NCBI RefSeq assembly: GCF_030272615.1
Contig: NC_081415.1
Span: forward strand, 377,285,392 to 377,349,391
From: Cryptomeria japonica
Lineage: Eukaryota; Streptophyta; Pinopsida; Cupressales; Cupressaceae
Length of the DNA: 64,000 nt
Direction: 5' to 3'
Under the pieces are notes generated by a model. The model was not told where the DNA came from. It was given only the letters and a program-made list of their open reading frames with translations, and searched no databases. The position numbers were made by a program, and so were the translations under genes. Shown here in pieces: positions 33,661 to 44,173 of this stretch; position 1 is the stretch's first letter, and each line of letters begins with the position of its first letter.

Positions 33661-33907
33661 CATTTACAACAACACAGGCATAATGATATAACTTTATTGC
33701 ATCAAGTAATGGATAGTACATCAAAATATCTGTTCAATCATAACTCCTATTTCCTGATACATTGTTAGAATATATATCGCTTGGTTAGTTGGTGGAGATG
33801 CCAACTGCTGGAACTACCAACTACCTACAAGAACTAATTACCTAGTACATGCCAAATCAACATAACAAACCATGTTTTATTTAGTGATGACATAATTGTC
33901 GTCTACA
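33661..33907 (-). repeat. Gypsy A 5' LTR, part 2
   Basis: This continues the LTR from CATTTACAACAAC to GTCGTCTACA, matching the left LTR (14118 end). Parts 1 and 2 sum to about 324 bp after removing the duplicated CATTT. GTCCC follows at 33908-33912. Confidence 0.85.
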
Positions 33908-33912
33908 GTCCC

Positions 33913-34143
33913 CCCCTTCAAGATGAAGATTTTCCACTACCAACTTTTTTGCCATGTATACTATGAGGAGGGTTGCGTTTACTTCTGCTTCATTATTGGT
34001 TCTCCAACCTATTCCTTAACTGCATCTAGCAATGATTCTACCATTATGATCCCTTGCTACACACAACCTACTTTGGAGGGTCCCAAATTCTCCTTTGCAG
34101 CTCCATCAAAGTTCACCTTAATCCAATCTTGGTCTAGAGGTTT
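33913..34143 (-). pseudogene. LINE RNase H domain, N-terminal half
   Basis: The minus strand reads WIKVNFDGAAKENLGPSK, GCVARDHNGRIIA, NNEAEVNATLL and KLVVENLHLEG, ending at the Asp codon that abuts the Gypsy A target site. The catalytic Asp (FDGA), Glu (NNEAE) and the Asp at the break are all present. A TAA interrupts it between IIARCS and GIGW. Confidence 0.85.
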
Positions 34144-34982
34144 CTAGTTTGTTTGTGGCCAAAGCGCTTTTATCTTGTTGTCCATCCAATTATACATATG
34201 TTTTTCTACATTCACTCTTGATGTAGCCGAACTCACCAATTCTGAAATTGATCTTTCAATTTTGCTCCACAATCTTTCCGAACATTCTTCTTTGTTTTGG
34301 AAGACACATCTGTTACGTTCCTTCCACACCTCCCAAATCAAGGCGGACGGGGCAATGCTCCAAATGCTTGAATATACTGATTTGCCTTCCTCAATTCCCC
34401 AACCTTGAAACCAATCCTTTAAATTAGCCGCTAGTGGGGTATGCCAATCTAATTTTGCAATAATCTCATCTAGCATTCTTGGGCAATTGGGCAATAAAGA
34501 AGGAGATGGTTAACTGATTCCAAGGCATTTTTGCACATGACACACCTAAATGGTCCCACAAACCCCAATTTGCTCAATCTGTCACCTGAAAGGATTCTCA
34601 CTCTAATTGCAAGCCACGCAAAAGACCCCACTTAGGGTAGGCAGTTGGCATTCCAGCACAAATGATGAGGCCATCGATCAACAGCTAGATCTTGTTCAAT
34701 TAGCTTGTACACATTTTTGGACCAAATATTAGCGCTTTTAGATCCACACCAAATCAGGGTGTCTTCTTCTCTTTTTAACATTATGTTTCTCTGTTCTAGG
34801 ATTTCTTTAAGACGATTCTCCATTTCCTTGTATAGGTTCAATTCCCTCATATCTCTCCAACCCCATTTTACAATCCCATGTGCTCCTGATCTTTGCATGA
34901 AATCGACCACTTTTTTGCCCCACCTTGCCTCTGTAATTGTTTGAAGTTCAATCAAGGAGTTTTCCAAATTTAGATTTGACAT
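34144..34982 (-). pseudogene. LINE ORF2 C-terminal part with zf-RVT
   Basis: Minus-strand frames 34982-34632 and 34494-34144 carry SRGDxxx-type linker sequence, the zinc pattern CVMCKNALESVNHLLLYCP near 34520-34580, and IWEVWKERNRCVFQ, a hallmark of the zf-RVT region that links RT to RNase H in plant LINEs. Frame breaks separate the two. Confidence 0.75.
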
Positions 34983-35226
34983 TCCTTCCCATGAATCTCC
35001 TCAAAAATTTGCACGCCTCCTAGTGCCCAATTTCCATGATAGATGATCTATAATAACCTTTCTACAGTCAAGCATATAGTTCCAAATAGTCGAATACCGA
35101 ACAAGATTCCTGACTGTGAGAATCCTATCGCTATGTTGGTTGTCCAAATACTTGTTTTTGAGAATTGTCACCCATCTCTAGTTTGGATTAGCATACATGC
35201 TCGAGGCCAATTTAGCACCCATTGCC

Positions 35227-36720
35227 TCATTCATTAGATTCCATCTCCTTAACCCAACACCCCTTGAATGTTTTTGTTTGCATATTTAATCCCAAGCCAG
35301 TAGCAGAATTTTGTCCTTTTCCTGATTCCCATTCCAGAAGAATTTCCTGATCCCTTTCTCCATTATCCTTGTGATCTTTTCGGGGATCTTCATACATGAC
35401 ATTGAGTACAATGGTATTGCGGATATAACCGATTTTAACATAATAAGCCTTCCTGTCGAAGTCAGCCATTTGATCTTCCAACCTTCCATATCTCCCAAGC
35501 AATTGTCAACTAATTTGTTCCATAGGATTGATTTGCTTGCTCCTGCAAACAAAGGTATCCCAAGGAATTTGCCAGGAAGCCTCCCCAATCTGATTCCCAA
35601 TATTCTTGAGATTTCCCTCTATATGTCCATTGAAGTGTTAAAGCAGTAGAATTCAGATTTCTGGCAATTTATTGCTTGGCCTGAAACTCTACAGTATTTA
35701 TCTAATGTGGACCGAATGACTCTAGCTTCCCTGATCGATGCCTCTCCTAGCAAAAGGGTGTCATCTGCAAATTGCATATGGGTAGCAGCCTCCACTCCAT
35801 GTGCAATCTTAATTCTTTTCCACCTTCCAAACTCTCTACATTTACAAATAAGTCTACCCATTGCTTCTGCCATAATCATGAAGAGAGAGGGAGAAGAGGG
35901 TCTCCCTGCCTAATACCCCTAGTGGTTGGAAAGAATCTTTGAGGGCTGCCATTAACAAGCATTGATACTTGAGGCGTAGAGATACAACTTTTAATCCAAT
36001 CTATCCAGGAGGAATGAAAGCCAAATTTGTTCAAAACCTCCAGAAGAAATAGTCTGTTGACATGATCATAAGCCTTTCTGATATCCAACTTTTTTAGCAT
36101 TCTATTAGTTTTTGCTTGTCTAACAGACTGAACCACCTCGTGTGCTATAATAATGCCTTCCACTATGGATTTGTTAGGGGTAAATCCACTTTGCTCCTCT
36201 GAAATAATCTTTGGGAGAACTTTTCTCAGCCTATTAGCCATTACTTTTGCAATGATCTTGTATGTTGTATTGCATAGACATATGGGGCGCATATCTTCAA
36301 AGGTTTGGACTGCTTTCTTCTTTGGGATGAGAGCTAGCAAAGTATTAGCAAGCTCCTTCGAAACATACTTCTTTTGATACGATTCTTTCACCACCTCCCA
36401 TAGATCAGATTTCGTGAGCTCCCAAAATCTTTGAAAAAAGGAAGGAGGAAGCCATCCAGTCGTGGAGCTTTATCTCCTTCTATTGAGAATAGAGCAAGCT
36501 TGACCTCTTCCATTGACACAGGCTGAAGTAAGATTCCATTTTGTTGGTCCGAGATGATGTGAGGGATGTTCCCAAGAATCTCTTCATCATTAGTTTCTGA
36601 ATTTGGCTCTTCTTCTGACAGTAATTTAAAAAATAATCCAAGTGCCTCTGTGTTAATATCTTCTATCTTGCTAAGAAGATTACCTTCCATGCTCCTAATT
36701 TTGCTAATCTTGTTTACCAT
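35227..36720 (-). pseudogene. LINE reverse transcriptase
   Basis: From 36720 the minus strand gives SMEEVKLALFSIEGDKAP, LIPKKKAVQTFEDMRPICLC, KLDIRKAYDHVNRLFLLEVL, RGIRQGDPLLPL, then in a shifted frame MQFADDTLLLGEASI (catalytic FADD) and KFLGIPLFAG. These are the ordered RT motifs of plant L1-type elements. The frameshift near 35880 separates palm motifs B and C. Confidence 0.85.
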
Positions 36721-37041
36721 TCTCCTAGCCCTAACTGAACTATGGAAGAATTTAGTACTTTGGTCTCCTTCCTGCAGCCAGCATTCTCTGGACTTCTAAC
36801 GCTAGAATATTTCCTCCCTAGCGAGAACCTCTGCTAGTTGTTGGTGGAGTGTTTTCTCCTTCTGGAATTCTATCACAGTCATCCCTTGTTGAATTACTAT
36901 CTCATTTACTTCCACCAATTCCTTTTAAATTCTTAGTTTTTCTGTGAATATATTGCCGAAATGAACTCTGTTCCATTCCTTCAGGTTTGTCTTGACGTGC
37001 TGCAATTTCCTGACCAAATTGAATGCTTTTGTACCTCTCAC

Positions 37042-37622
37042 CTAAGGAATTTCTTCCCACCGTTGCTCCAATAACACTGATAACTGTTCATCCATCAACC
37101 ACATCTTTTTGAATTTGAAAGGGCATCTAATCGGAATTGAATCTTGTTGCAAGAGAAGTGATATGGGGAAATGATCAGACCCCGAATAGGGAAGGATCGA
37201 GGCTTCCCAAAGGACCGGTAGGTTAGCCCAATTTTCGGCCAAAAGGAACTTGTCTAGCTTTTGAGAAATATTACTACTGCGTAATTGTTTATTGGTCCAA
37301 GTAAACATGCCGTTTCTGAACTTCGGCTCAAAGAGGCTATTTTCTGAAATGAAATTTTGGAAATCTAGTTGTGATTTGTTTGAGCCCCCAATGCCCCCAC
37401 TCTTTTTTGATCACATTGAATTCACCCCCCAAAACAAAAATGGCATTGTTCTGTGATTTCAAAAAGGTAGATAACTGATACCATACCTCTTCCTTTGCCT
37501 TTCCAGATATTGGACCATACACATTGATGAGGACGAATTCCCTATTTTCTGCCAAAGATCTGATCCTTACAGCCTGCCAATATCTATTTTTGGAAGTGAT
37601 TACAGTATTACTAACACATAAA
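37042..37622 (-). pseudogene. LINE endonuclease, C-terminal part
   Basis: The minus strand reads NRYWQAVRIRSL, EFVLINVYGPISGKAKEEVW, FVLGGEFNVI (usually GDFN; the Asp is Glu here), MFTWTNKQ, SQKLDKFLLAENW and SGSDHFPISLLL. This is an exo_endo_phos (APE-type) domain with the conserved SDH near its end. The N-terminal catalytic Glu region is absent. Confidence 0.85.
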
Positions 37623-37937
37623 TCTATTAAATGTATGTATAAGAGCAAATGAAACATTTTGTATTATAGGCCATGTATATGCCCTTATTCCTAATCAAAT
37701 TCAATTATAATATGACTGTAAGTATTTAATTCATAAGTAAGACACAACATACTGATATGTTGTAATAGCAATGATTGCTAGTAATTTTATAATATCTGCC
37801 TGTAACTTAATACAATCTGCAGAGAGTATGATCTGCCAGTCAATTAGTTTTCTGCCCTTTCATCCTTCCTTCTCAGTACCGATCGGCCTTATATACCCTT
37901 CATATGGTAATTAAGATTTATGTCTCTTTCCTCGATC
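37623..37937. other. No recognised feature
   Basis: AT-rich sequence between the LINE 5' truncation point and the target duplication of Copia D. Without D it runs straight on into sequence after 39629. Confidence 0.4.
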
Positions 37938-37942
37938 ACAAT

Positions 37943-39624
37943 TATTAGAATAATATCTTTCTCTTTGTGTTATTAATGGTCATTTAAGTTGTTTCTAATT
38001 TCGCCTCTAGTTAACGATTGTTTCTTTTAGAAACATCGTCTTTGTAACTCTATTTAAAGGAGCTTTGTCTCCTTGATTAATTGAACAACATCGATTCTTT
38101 GAAATCCATATGCTTTTGCATCTGTATTATGGTATCAGAGCCTTGGTTATTTTCGAAATAATTTTTCAATTAAAAATTCGTCATGAATTTTTAACAGTTG
38201 TTTTTGAAAAATTTCTTTGTTTATTCGAAATTGCTACTTTGGCAGTTCGTTTTGGCTGCAACTACTAGGGTTTTCTTGCTATTTTCTGCCCTCTCCCGCG
38301 CCCCGTCTCTCTTGCATTTCTCGCAACCACGCGACGTGTTTTTTTCCTGCCTGCAGATTTTTTTTTGCCATTTTTGGACGGAAATCTGCATTTTCGGCTA
38401 GGGTTTTGACCCTCTAGATTCAGTCGAAATTTTTTTCTGAGCACATATTCGTGGTGGGTTTTTCGAGATCTCAACTGGGTCGTCGTCAGAATTTTCTGGG
38501 TGCATTGATTTTCGAGCCAGCAGATCCAGATTCTGACAGCAGATTCGTTTTGGGTTTTTCGCAAGGATTTCTGGGTCAGCCGGAATTTTTTTCTTGAAAT
38601 TTGTGCCCGCCGTACTTCATTTTTGAAGTCTATACCTGCATTTGCCTCTGTTTTTGCATTGGGATTTGAATTTTTTGAATTCCGTGCCAACGCCTCTTCT
38701 TAGTTTTTTCGTTTTCCATGCATTGGGAAACGTGCAAGATGGCGTCATTGACCAACTTGATGTTGGAAGGCAATCAGGTTTTGTGCACTTAGCATCTTCT
38801 CAGTACCTCATTTTTTGTGCCTCGAAAAGTGTGAAGATGGCTTATGGGCATCGATGTTTGTTTCGGTTTTTAATATTTTTTTACCTAAAAAAAATTTTGA
38901 TGGGTTTTAATATTTTTTCCCTTGAAAATATCTGTGGGTTTTAATAATTTTGTCCTAAAAAATTATCTGTGGGTTTTTAAATATTTTTTGTCCCTGTAAA
39001 AAAAATCAAAAAAATCATGAGGGTTTATGATTTTTTCCTCAAAAATTGTACTTTGCTGCAGTCTGTTTTTCGTCGCACCTGGAGTTGTTGTGCGAACATC
39101 TGCACTAGTCTCTTATTTGTAGTGTATTTTCGGGCATCTTGCTCATCTGCAATAGTTTGGAGGGTTTGCTGATTTTTTCCTCAAAATCGTGACAGCTGTT
39201 CTTGGTGTGTCTCTGGTTACAGGGAGGGACAGTTCTCCAACATCAGGTTGGACGGTTGGTGTTGTTTTGGGTATCTCCAGAAGTTCTGCAGTTTCTGGTA
39301 GGGTTGGTGGCAGATTCATCTAAAGTGGCAGAGTTAGTGGCAGGCTCTTGTCTTCTGTTGTAGCGTGTTTTGAGAAGAAGGGGGCAACCTTCTCTGTTAT
39401 TTCTCTTGGCAGTTAGAACGATGACCGTTAAGGGAGGGTATTAGAATAATATCTTTCTCTTTGTGTTATTGATGGTCATTTAAGTTGTTTCTAATTTCGC
39501 CTCTAGTTAATGATTGTTTCTTTTAGAAACATCGTCTTTGTAGCTCTATTTAAAGGAGCTTTGTCTCCTTGATTAATTGAACAACATCGTTCTTTGAAAT
39601 CCATATGCTTTTGCATCTGTATTT
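37943..39624 (+). mobile_element. Copia D: 1.68-kb non-autonomous Copia, LTR ends TA...TA
   Basis: LTRs at 37943-38129 (187 bp) and 39439-39624 (186 bp) are nearly identical. The primer site TGGTATCAGAGCC starts at 38130, directly after the LTR. The purine tract AAGGGAGGG (39430-39438) directly precedes the 3' LTR. ACAAT flanks both ends (37938-37942, 39625-39629). The LTR starts TATTAG, and the left copy ends GTATTA. There is no pol. A 17-codon frame at 38739 starts MASLTNLMLEG, the same start as Copia C gag, and the leader resembles that of Copia C. Confidence 0.85.
38739..38792 (+). pseudogene. Residual gag start in Copia D
   Basis: The ATG at 38739 begins MASLTNLMLEGNQ and ends at a TAG after 17 codons. 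The first 11 residues equal those of Copia C gag (56308). The rest of gag and pol is deleted. Confidence 0.7.
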
Positions 39625-39915
39625 ACAATCTTCCCAAAGGTGGCATCTCTTCTACGTGTTCGTTGCCTCTTCATTAAGGAATCACTGCTAGTTAATGATT
39701 CGTTTTGAGACAACCATTCGTTATTTACCTAGGTCAACCAACCTTAACACATTGCTGATTATGTCAAGAAGCATCAGATTGAAGGTGTCTTTTTATTCAT
39801 TTATTTCTGTTCTTTTCTTGCTCAAAGATGGGTATGCAATTGTTAATAGGCGGGGAGCATGACAATATCGTGGAATGATTAAGTCCTTGGTGTAATTGTT
39901 GACTTCAGAAATAGC

Positions 39916-39951
39916 GGAAATTGTGAAGTCTTATTTCATAAGACGATTTCC
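39916..39951. other. Bulged hairpin
   Basis: The arms GGAAATT / GATTTCC enclose GTCTTAT / ATAAGAC with a GTGAA bulge on the left side and a TTC loop. Confidence 0.5.
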
Positions 39952-40294
39952 TGATATAATCATCTTCTTTGTGGTAGAGTCATGACACGATGGCATCTTC
40001 TTTAAAACTGTTCCCCATCTTAGTAAATAGTTAACTTCGTTCCCCTTAATTATATGCCTCCTTACCTTATGTGGCTATTGGAGGACTGATTTGTTTAATG
40101 AATTGTTAAGATTCTAAACTAGCAGATAAAGAGAGCTTTGATGAAGTGAGGAGTGCGATGTCTTGCATAGCAATGCACCATCTGATTCCCTTTACTTATT
40201 TCCTCTTATGGTTGGGTGAGATAGTAACCATAGTGGAGGCATGACAACTACAGATTGCTGATGATGTATGAACTATGGCCTGGTTTTTTAGATG

Positions 40295-40335
40295 TTTAGA
40301 AAATTGTGAAGTCTTAATTAAGACAATTTTCTAAA
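40295..40335. other. Bulged hairpin, second copy
   Basis: The 12-bp arms TTTAGAAAATTG / CAATTTTCTAAA enclose the palindrome TCTTAATTAAGA with a TGAAG bulge on the left. It has the same layout as 39916-39951. Confidence 0.5.
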
Positions 40336-40467
40336 TCCATTTATGAATTTCTGATATGACAGTGAGTGCTGATATTATATTCACTGTGGCATGATAGGGA
40401 TCATGAAACATTCAGAAGGCAAAAGTAAAAAAGTAATGCAAAAAAACTAATTTTAAATATAAAAAAT

Positions 40468-41540
40468 TGTTGGAATATTGTCATTGATGTCAAAGGACAG
40501 CGATTAAGATGATTTATAGAAGCAGCCATTAAGGAGCATTAAGGAGCAGAGATGCTATAAATAAGGAGTAGAGATAAAGATTAAATTAATATGTATAGGC
40601 AGTGATTATATATTCCTAAAAGCAGCAATATTTGAGATTAAATAAATAAAAATAAGGTATATGCTGGCTGACCTGCAGTAGAGAATAAAAGAAATTAAAA
40701 TGATTATTTTTCTCATTTAGGGCTGACTCTCCTCAGGTAGTTGGTGCCCATTTTTGGAGATGCATTTTAAATTAAATAAAAAATCTCCATCTTGGCCGAC
40801 TTCCCCTTGATGCGAGCTCCCACCTTGCAAAGCATTTAAAAATAATAAAAGATATATATTAATAGCTGCTGGCCAACCTCATTGAGGAGGCATGACCGTT
40901 GGATGAAGGGGTGCTATTTTGGAAGGTATATATGAGAGATGTTTGAGTGTTATTTGGACAAGTTTTCATTGAATATCATTCTGATTTTTAAGGTAGATTT
41001 GAGCAGATAATAAGAGCAGATCTAAGGAGAATGTGTGAATATTTTATGAGCTATTTATTTCAGACTTCATGAGCAGAAAAAAACAGATTTTGTGAGCAGA
41101 TCTTAAAGGTTAATTAATGCAGACTTGAAGGTGAATTTTTGCAGTCATTTAGGGTGATTTATTGCAGACCTACAAGTCAAATTTGTTGAAGAATAAGAGC
41201 AGATTTTGAGATCTCATTCAAGAAGGAGATCAAACACTTGCCACTTAATACTTTTGGACGTTGGTGCTCGTCTTCAAAGAGATCGGAGTCGCTTACTGGA
41301 TTGGTGTCTCCTCTGGGTTGGTGCCTATGAAGGTTGTAAGAAGATATATATAAAAGCAGTTTTCTTTGGTTTTCTCCTGCAAGGGTTTTCACATATAATG
41401 TCGTGTGCATCTTGTGTTCTTCATTGCTAGATCTTACTTATGATTATTGCTATGTGATTGCTAAAGTTTAAGTAAGTGAAAATTGTCGTATACTGATTCA
41501 CCCCCTCTCTTAGTATCATTGCTCAGTATAAGTGTATGTT
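40468..41540 (+). repeat. Copia-type LTR-like sequence, no partner
   Basis: It opens TGTTGGAATATTGTCATTGATGTC, cut here to its first bases TGTTGGAATATTG, a start common in plant Copia LTRs. Near 41500 it holds GATTCACCCCCTCTCTTAGTA, also typical of the region just before a Copia LTR end. No primer site, second LTR or TSD was found, so a solo or truncated LTR is the likely reading. Confidence 0.4.
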
Positions 41541-43131
41541 TTTTCTTCAATGATAAGTGTAATGATAAGGGTGCTGGCTGGATGGATAATGTCTAGAATA
41601 TAAAAATAAATGCGAACCTCAGCGTTTCCTCTCTAGTGAGATGAGCTGCTCCCAATTATTTGTTAGATATGCAACATTGGTGTTGAGGAGCCACTTGTTC
41701 TATGTTGTAGATAGTCTTGTGGCAGACTAGGTACTGCTAGGAAGTGATGTGCTTTTTTTGATTAGCGGTGTCCAAATATCAAGCCAAGTTTTGTTAGCAA
41801 TTGTTTATTGCAATGTGGAAGCCTTAGGCTAAGTGATAGAGACCTCCTCCAATTGGGATGGCTCGAATAACTTGAGATGGCTCACATTGCCATCATCATG
41901 GATGCAAATTGAGCTCAAAGATCACATTAAAACTTGGAAGAGAGTGTAAAGCCCTTATTTTGGTTTCTACAAGTGATTTGATGGTGTCTTGAATTTTGTT
42001 TGAATTTCCAAGAGAATGTCCCAAGTTTGGTGTGTATCTTGGCCAATTTTTGCATGAAGGAAGGAGATTCGTACTACTTCTCATGTTAGGTCATATTGGA
42101 ATTGGAAGAGCAACCATAACCCAATAAGGCACCAAAGATTGAAAACCATAAAGTAATTCAATTTGGGAAATTCCTTTGTAGAGTTATGTATAACCTGGTT
42201 ACAGCTATGTTGAATGATATCTAGGTAGTTGACCCCCTTCTTACTTTGATGATCATGAATACTCAGGAGATAAACCAAAGTGCAATTAACAACTTTTGTT
42301 TGATCATCATTTTACAATTGAAATGAAGTGTACAAGTGCAGCTAACAAACGAGAAGCTTCCACAATGATCGCCAAAGGTAACATCCAAATTAGAGATAGA
42401 ATTTTGGTTCCTGCAATGAAAATGTTTTAAGAACATAAGGGAAAATTACACACTGCATGGCTAATCATCATTGCTTTTGTCGCAGCAATTGCATGTATAT
42501 TTGTTGAAGATAGAAGTAAGGGCTGAATTTGATCAATTATTGAGAGGAAAGATTGGAGGCGCATCCTTCAATTCTAAAAACATGGATAAATTTTTGGATA
42601 TTGCTACGAAGATTTCAGTGCAGTGAAGGGAAATGTCAGTTACCCAAAGTTTGATTGAAATACTCCAATGCTTTGTGTATGACCAACTCACTCGAGAAAG
42701 GGTAATTTCAAGTCCTGAAAATGAAGTAGCAAAATATCTCACTAGTGGAGCTCAGTATACTTAGGAGAAGGACAGGATGCTAGCCCCAAATTTACTAGAA
42801 CCAAAGGAGCTTTCAGATTAGCTATTATAAATTCATGTATTCATTTTATCAGAAGAGCAGTGAACATCAATATTCCCACAACTTGAATTTAAATAAATAT
42901 CTCATAGTTTTGAAATGAGAGTAATTCAAAGCATACACCTTTTGTATTAAAGCGTGGGAATTTTTGAATTTTTGCCCTCTTGTACCTATTTCCTTCAACC
43001 AATACAACAATGAGAGACTATCCACACCACAAACAAAGTGCAAGGTGGACTTGAGTGAGCATGGCTCAAATAGATGATTTTAAACATTAGTGAAAAGGCA
43101 ATGGTTAGGATGTGGCAATGCATAGAGGTAT
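41541..43131. other. Intronic sequence without recognised features
   Basis: No sustained frame or repeat pair was found. The segment GCTGG.TGGATGGAT.ATGTCTAG near 41569-41592 also occurs near 4183-4210, just before another LTR-like start. Confidence 0.4.
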
Positions 43132-44173
43132 TGTAATGTCCCCTCTTCAATGACAGGCTACAGGGAGTCAAATTCTGGTCTGCAGCATTCCCCAGGCTAG
43201 AATTAATAAATTAAATAAGGGAATGAGTAATTATTTAATGTGCACCCCAAAAAGCTATAGCTGTGATTATAATTATTTGAATCTTTCGTTAAGGGTCATA
43301 AAAGCGAGGGGCCACTTTTAAAAACAATGCTATATTACCTAGGGCATTATAGGGGTACAAGTAATAATTATTAATTAATGCATTATTCACCTAGGTCGAT
43401 CCTAGAGGATAAGACTGGAAGATTCAAGAAGCTTCAGTTGTCATTATAAAAGGAGGTCGATGCTGCCACATTATGGATTCATTGATGATTATTATGGTTT
43501 ACTTCAACACTTCCAGAATTCTCTGCAAATCTGGGTTTGACACAGGACGACACCCCTGTGAAGGCTGTTTGGACGTAGCCCCAGCCAGCCATCAGCGATT
43601 TCAGACTAATTGAGTCAGTGAATACCATACATCAGCAATATGAGTGGCATTTTCAAGGAGAAGGCTTGAACATTTTAAGAATATTGCAGGGTTTCGGATT
43701 GCTGGAATCTTCCTGAAGGACAGCGCTACACTCTCAGTTGGCTATATTGCTCACAGTGTGGTCCAATCCTCAGTCTGAATGCTGGTAGCATTGATTCACA
43801 GTATTACCAGACCCTGACTTCATCAATCTGCCTCAAAGGGAATTGCTGTTATCAAAGGAACTTCTGCCTGGGTGAGAATTTGTTAGAATTGATCTTCTGC
43901 TGTAACCTGCTCACAATTGTGGCCTAAAATTCCCCAGTATTGTGTCCTGGTATGAATTGAGCAATGTCTATTTGTGATTGAACTTTCAGAATGATTGGAT
44001 TTGAACAACAATTTTCATTGAAATGAGTACTCTTTGTATAACTGATAAGAAAATATTTCCAGGTTGTTTGTTGACATAATTCCCTTAGCAATAAATTATT
44101 CTTCCGGTTGGCATTTAGTAGGTGTTCTGGCAAAAGTTATTAGTTGGAATATTTCAGGTACATGGACGTTACA
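43132..44173 (+). repeat. LTR-like sequence TGTAATGTCCCC...GTTACA
   Basis: This is about 1.04 kb with TG...CA tips and a TATA-like CATTATAAAAGG near 43445. Its opening matches element H at most positions (TGTAATGTCCCCTC against TGTCATGTCCCCTC). No target duplication is visible, so the right boundary is uncertain. Confidence 0.4.

Larger units (their letters stand above)
13797..33907 (-). mobile_element. Gypsy A: nested Gypsy-type LTR retrotransposon, minus orientation
   Basis: Two related LTRs of about 322-324 bp (13797-14118, and 31097-31178 continued at 33661-33907) flank an internal region read on the minus strand. The order is degenerate tRNA-Asp-type primer site, gag with zinc knuckles, aspartic protease, reverse transcriptase, RNase H, integrase, an extra coiled-coil frame and a G-rich purine tract. 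This is the Gypsy order (integrase after RT). The TSD GTCCC flanks both ends. Without its three passengers (Copia F, Gypsy fragment G, element H) the element is about 8.5 kb. Every gene is broken by stops, mainly TAG. It lies inside the RNase H of a LINE. Confidence 0.85.
33908..37622 (-). mobile_element. LINE (L1-like) ORF2 region, 5'-truncated, continued at 13014-13796
   Basis: On the minus strand, from right to left: endonuclease, reverse transcriptase, zf-RVT zinc region and the first half of RNase H. This is the ORF2 order of plant L1-type non-LTR retrotransposons. The endonuclease lacks its first half and the homology stops near 37622, typical 5' truncation. Frameshifts and stops occur throughout, so it is inactive. 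Gypsy A later inserted into its RNase H. Confidence 0.85.

Noticed and set aside
43132-44173. Calling this a solo LTR with certainty
   Set aside because: The 5 bp on either side (GGTAT, GCTTG) do not match.
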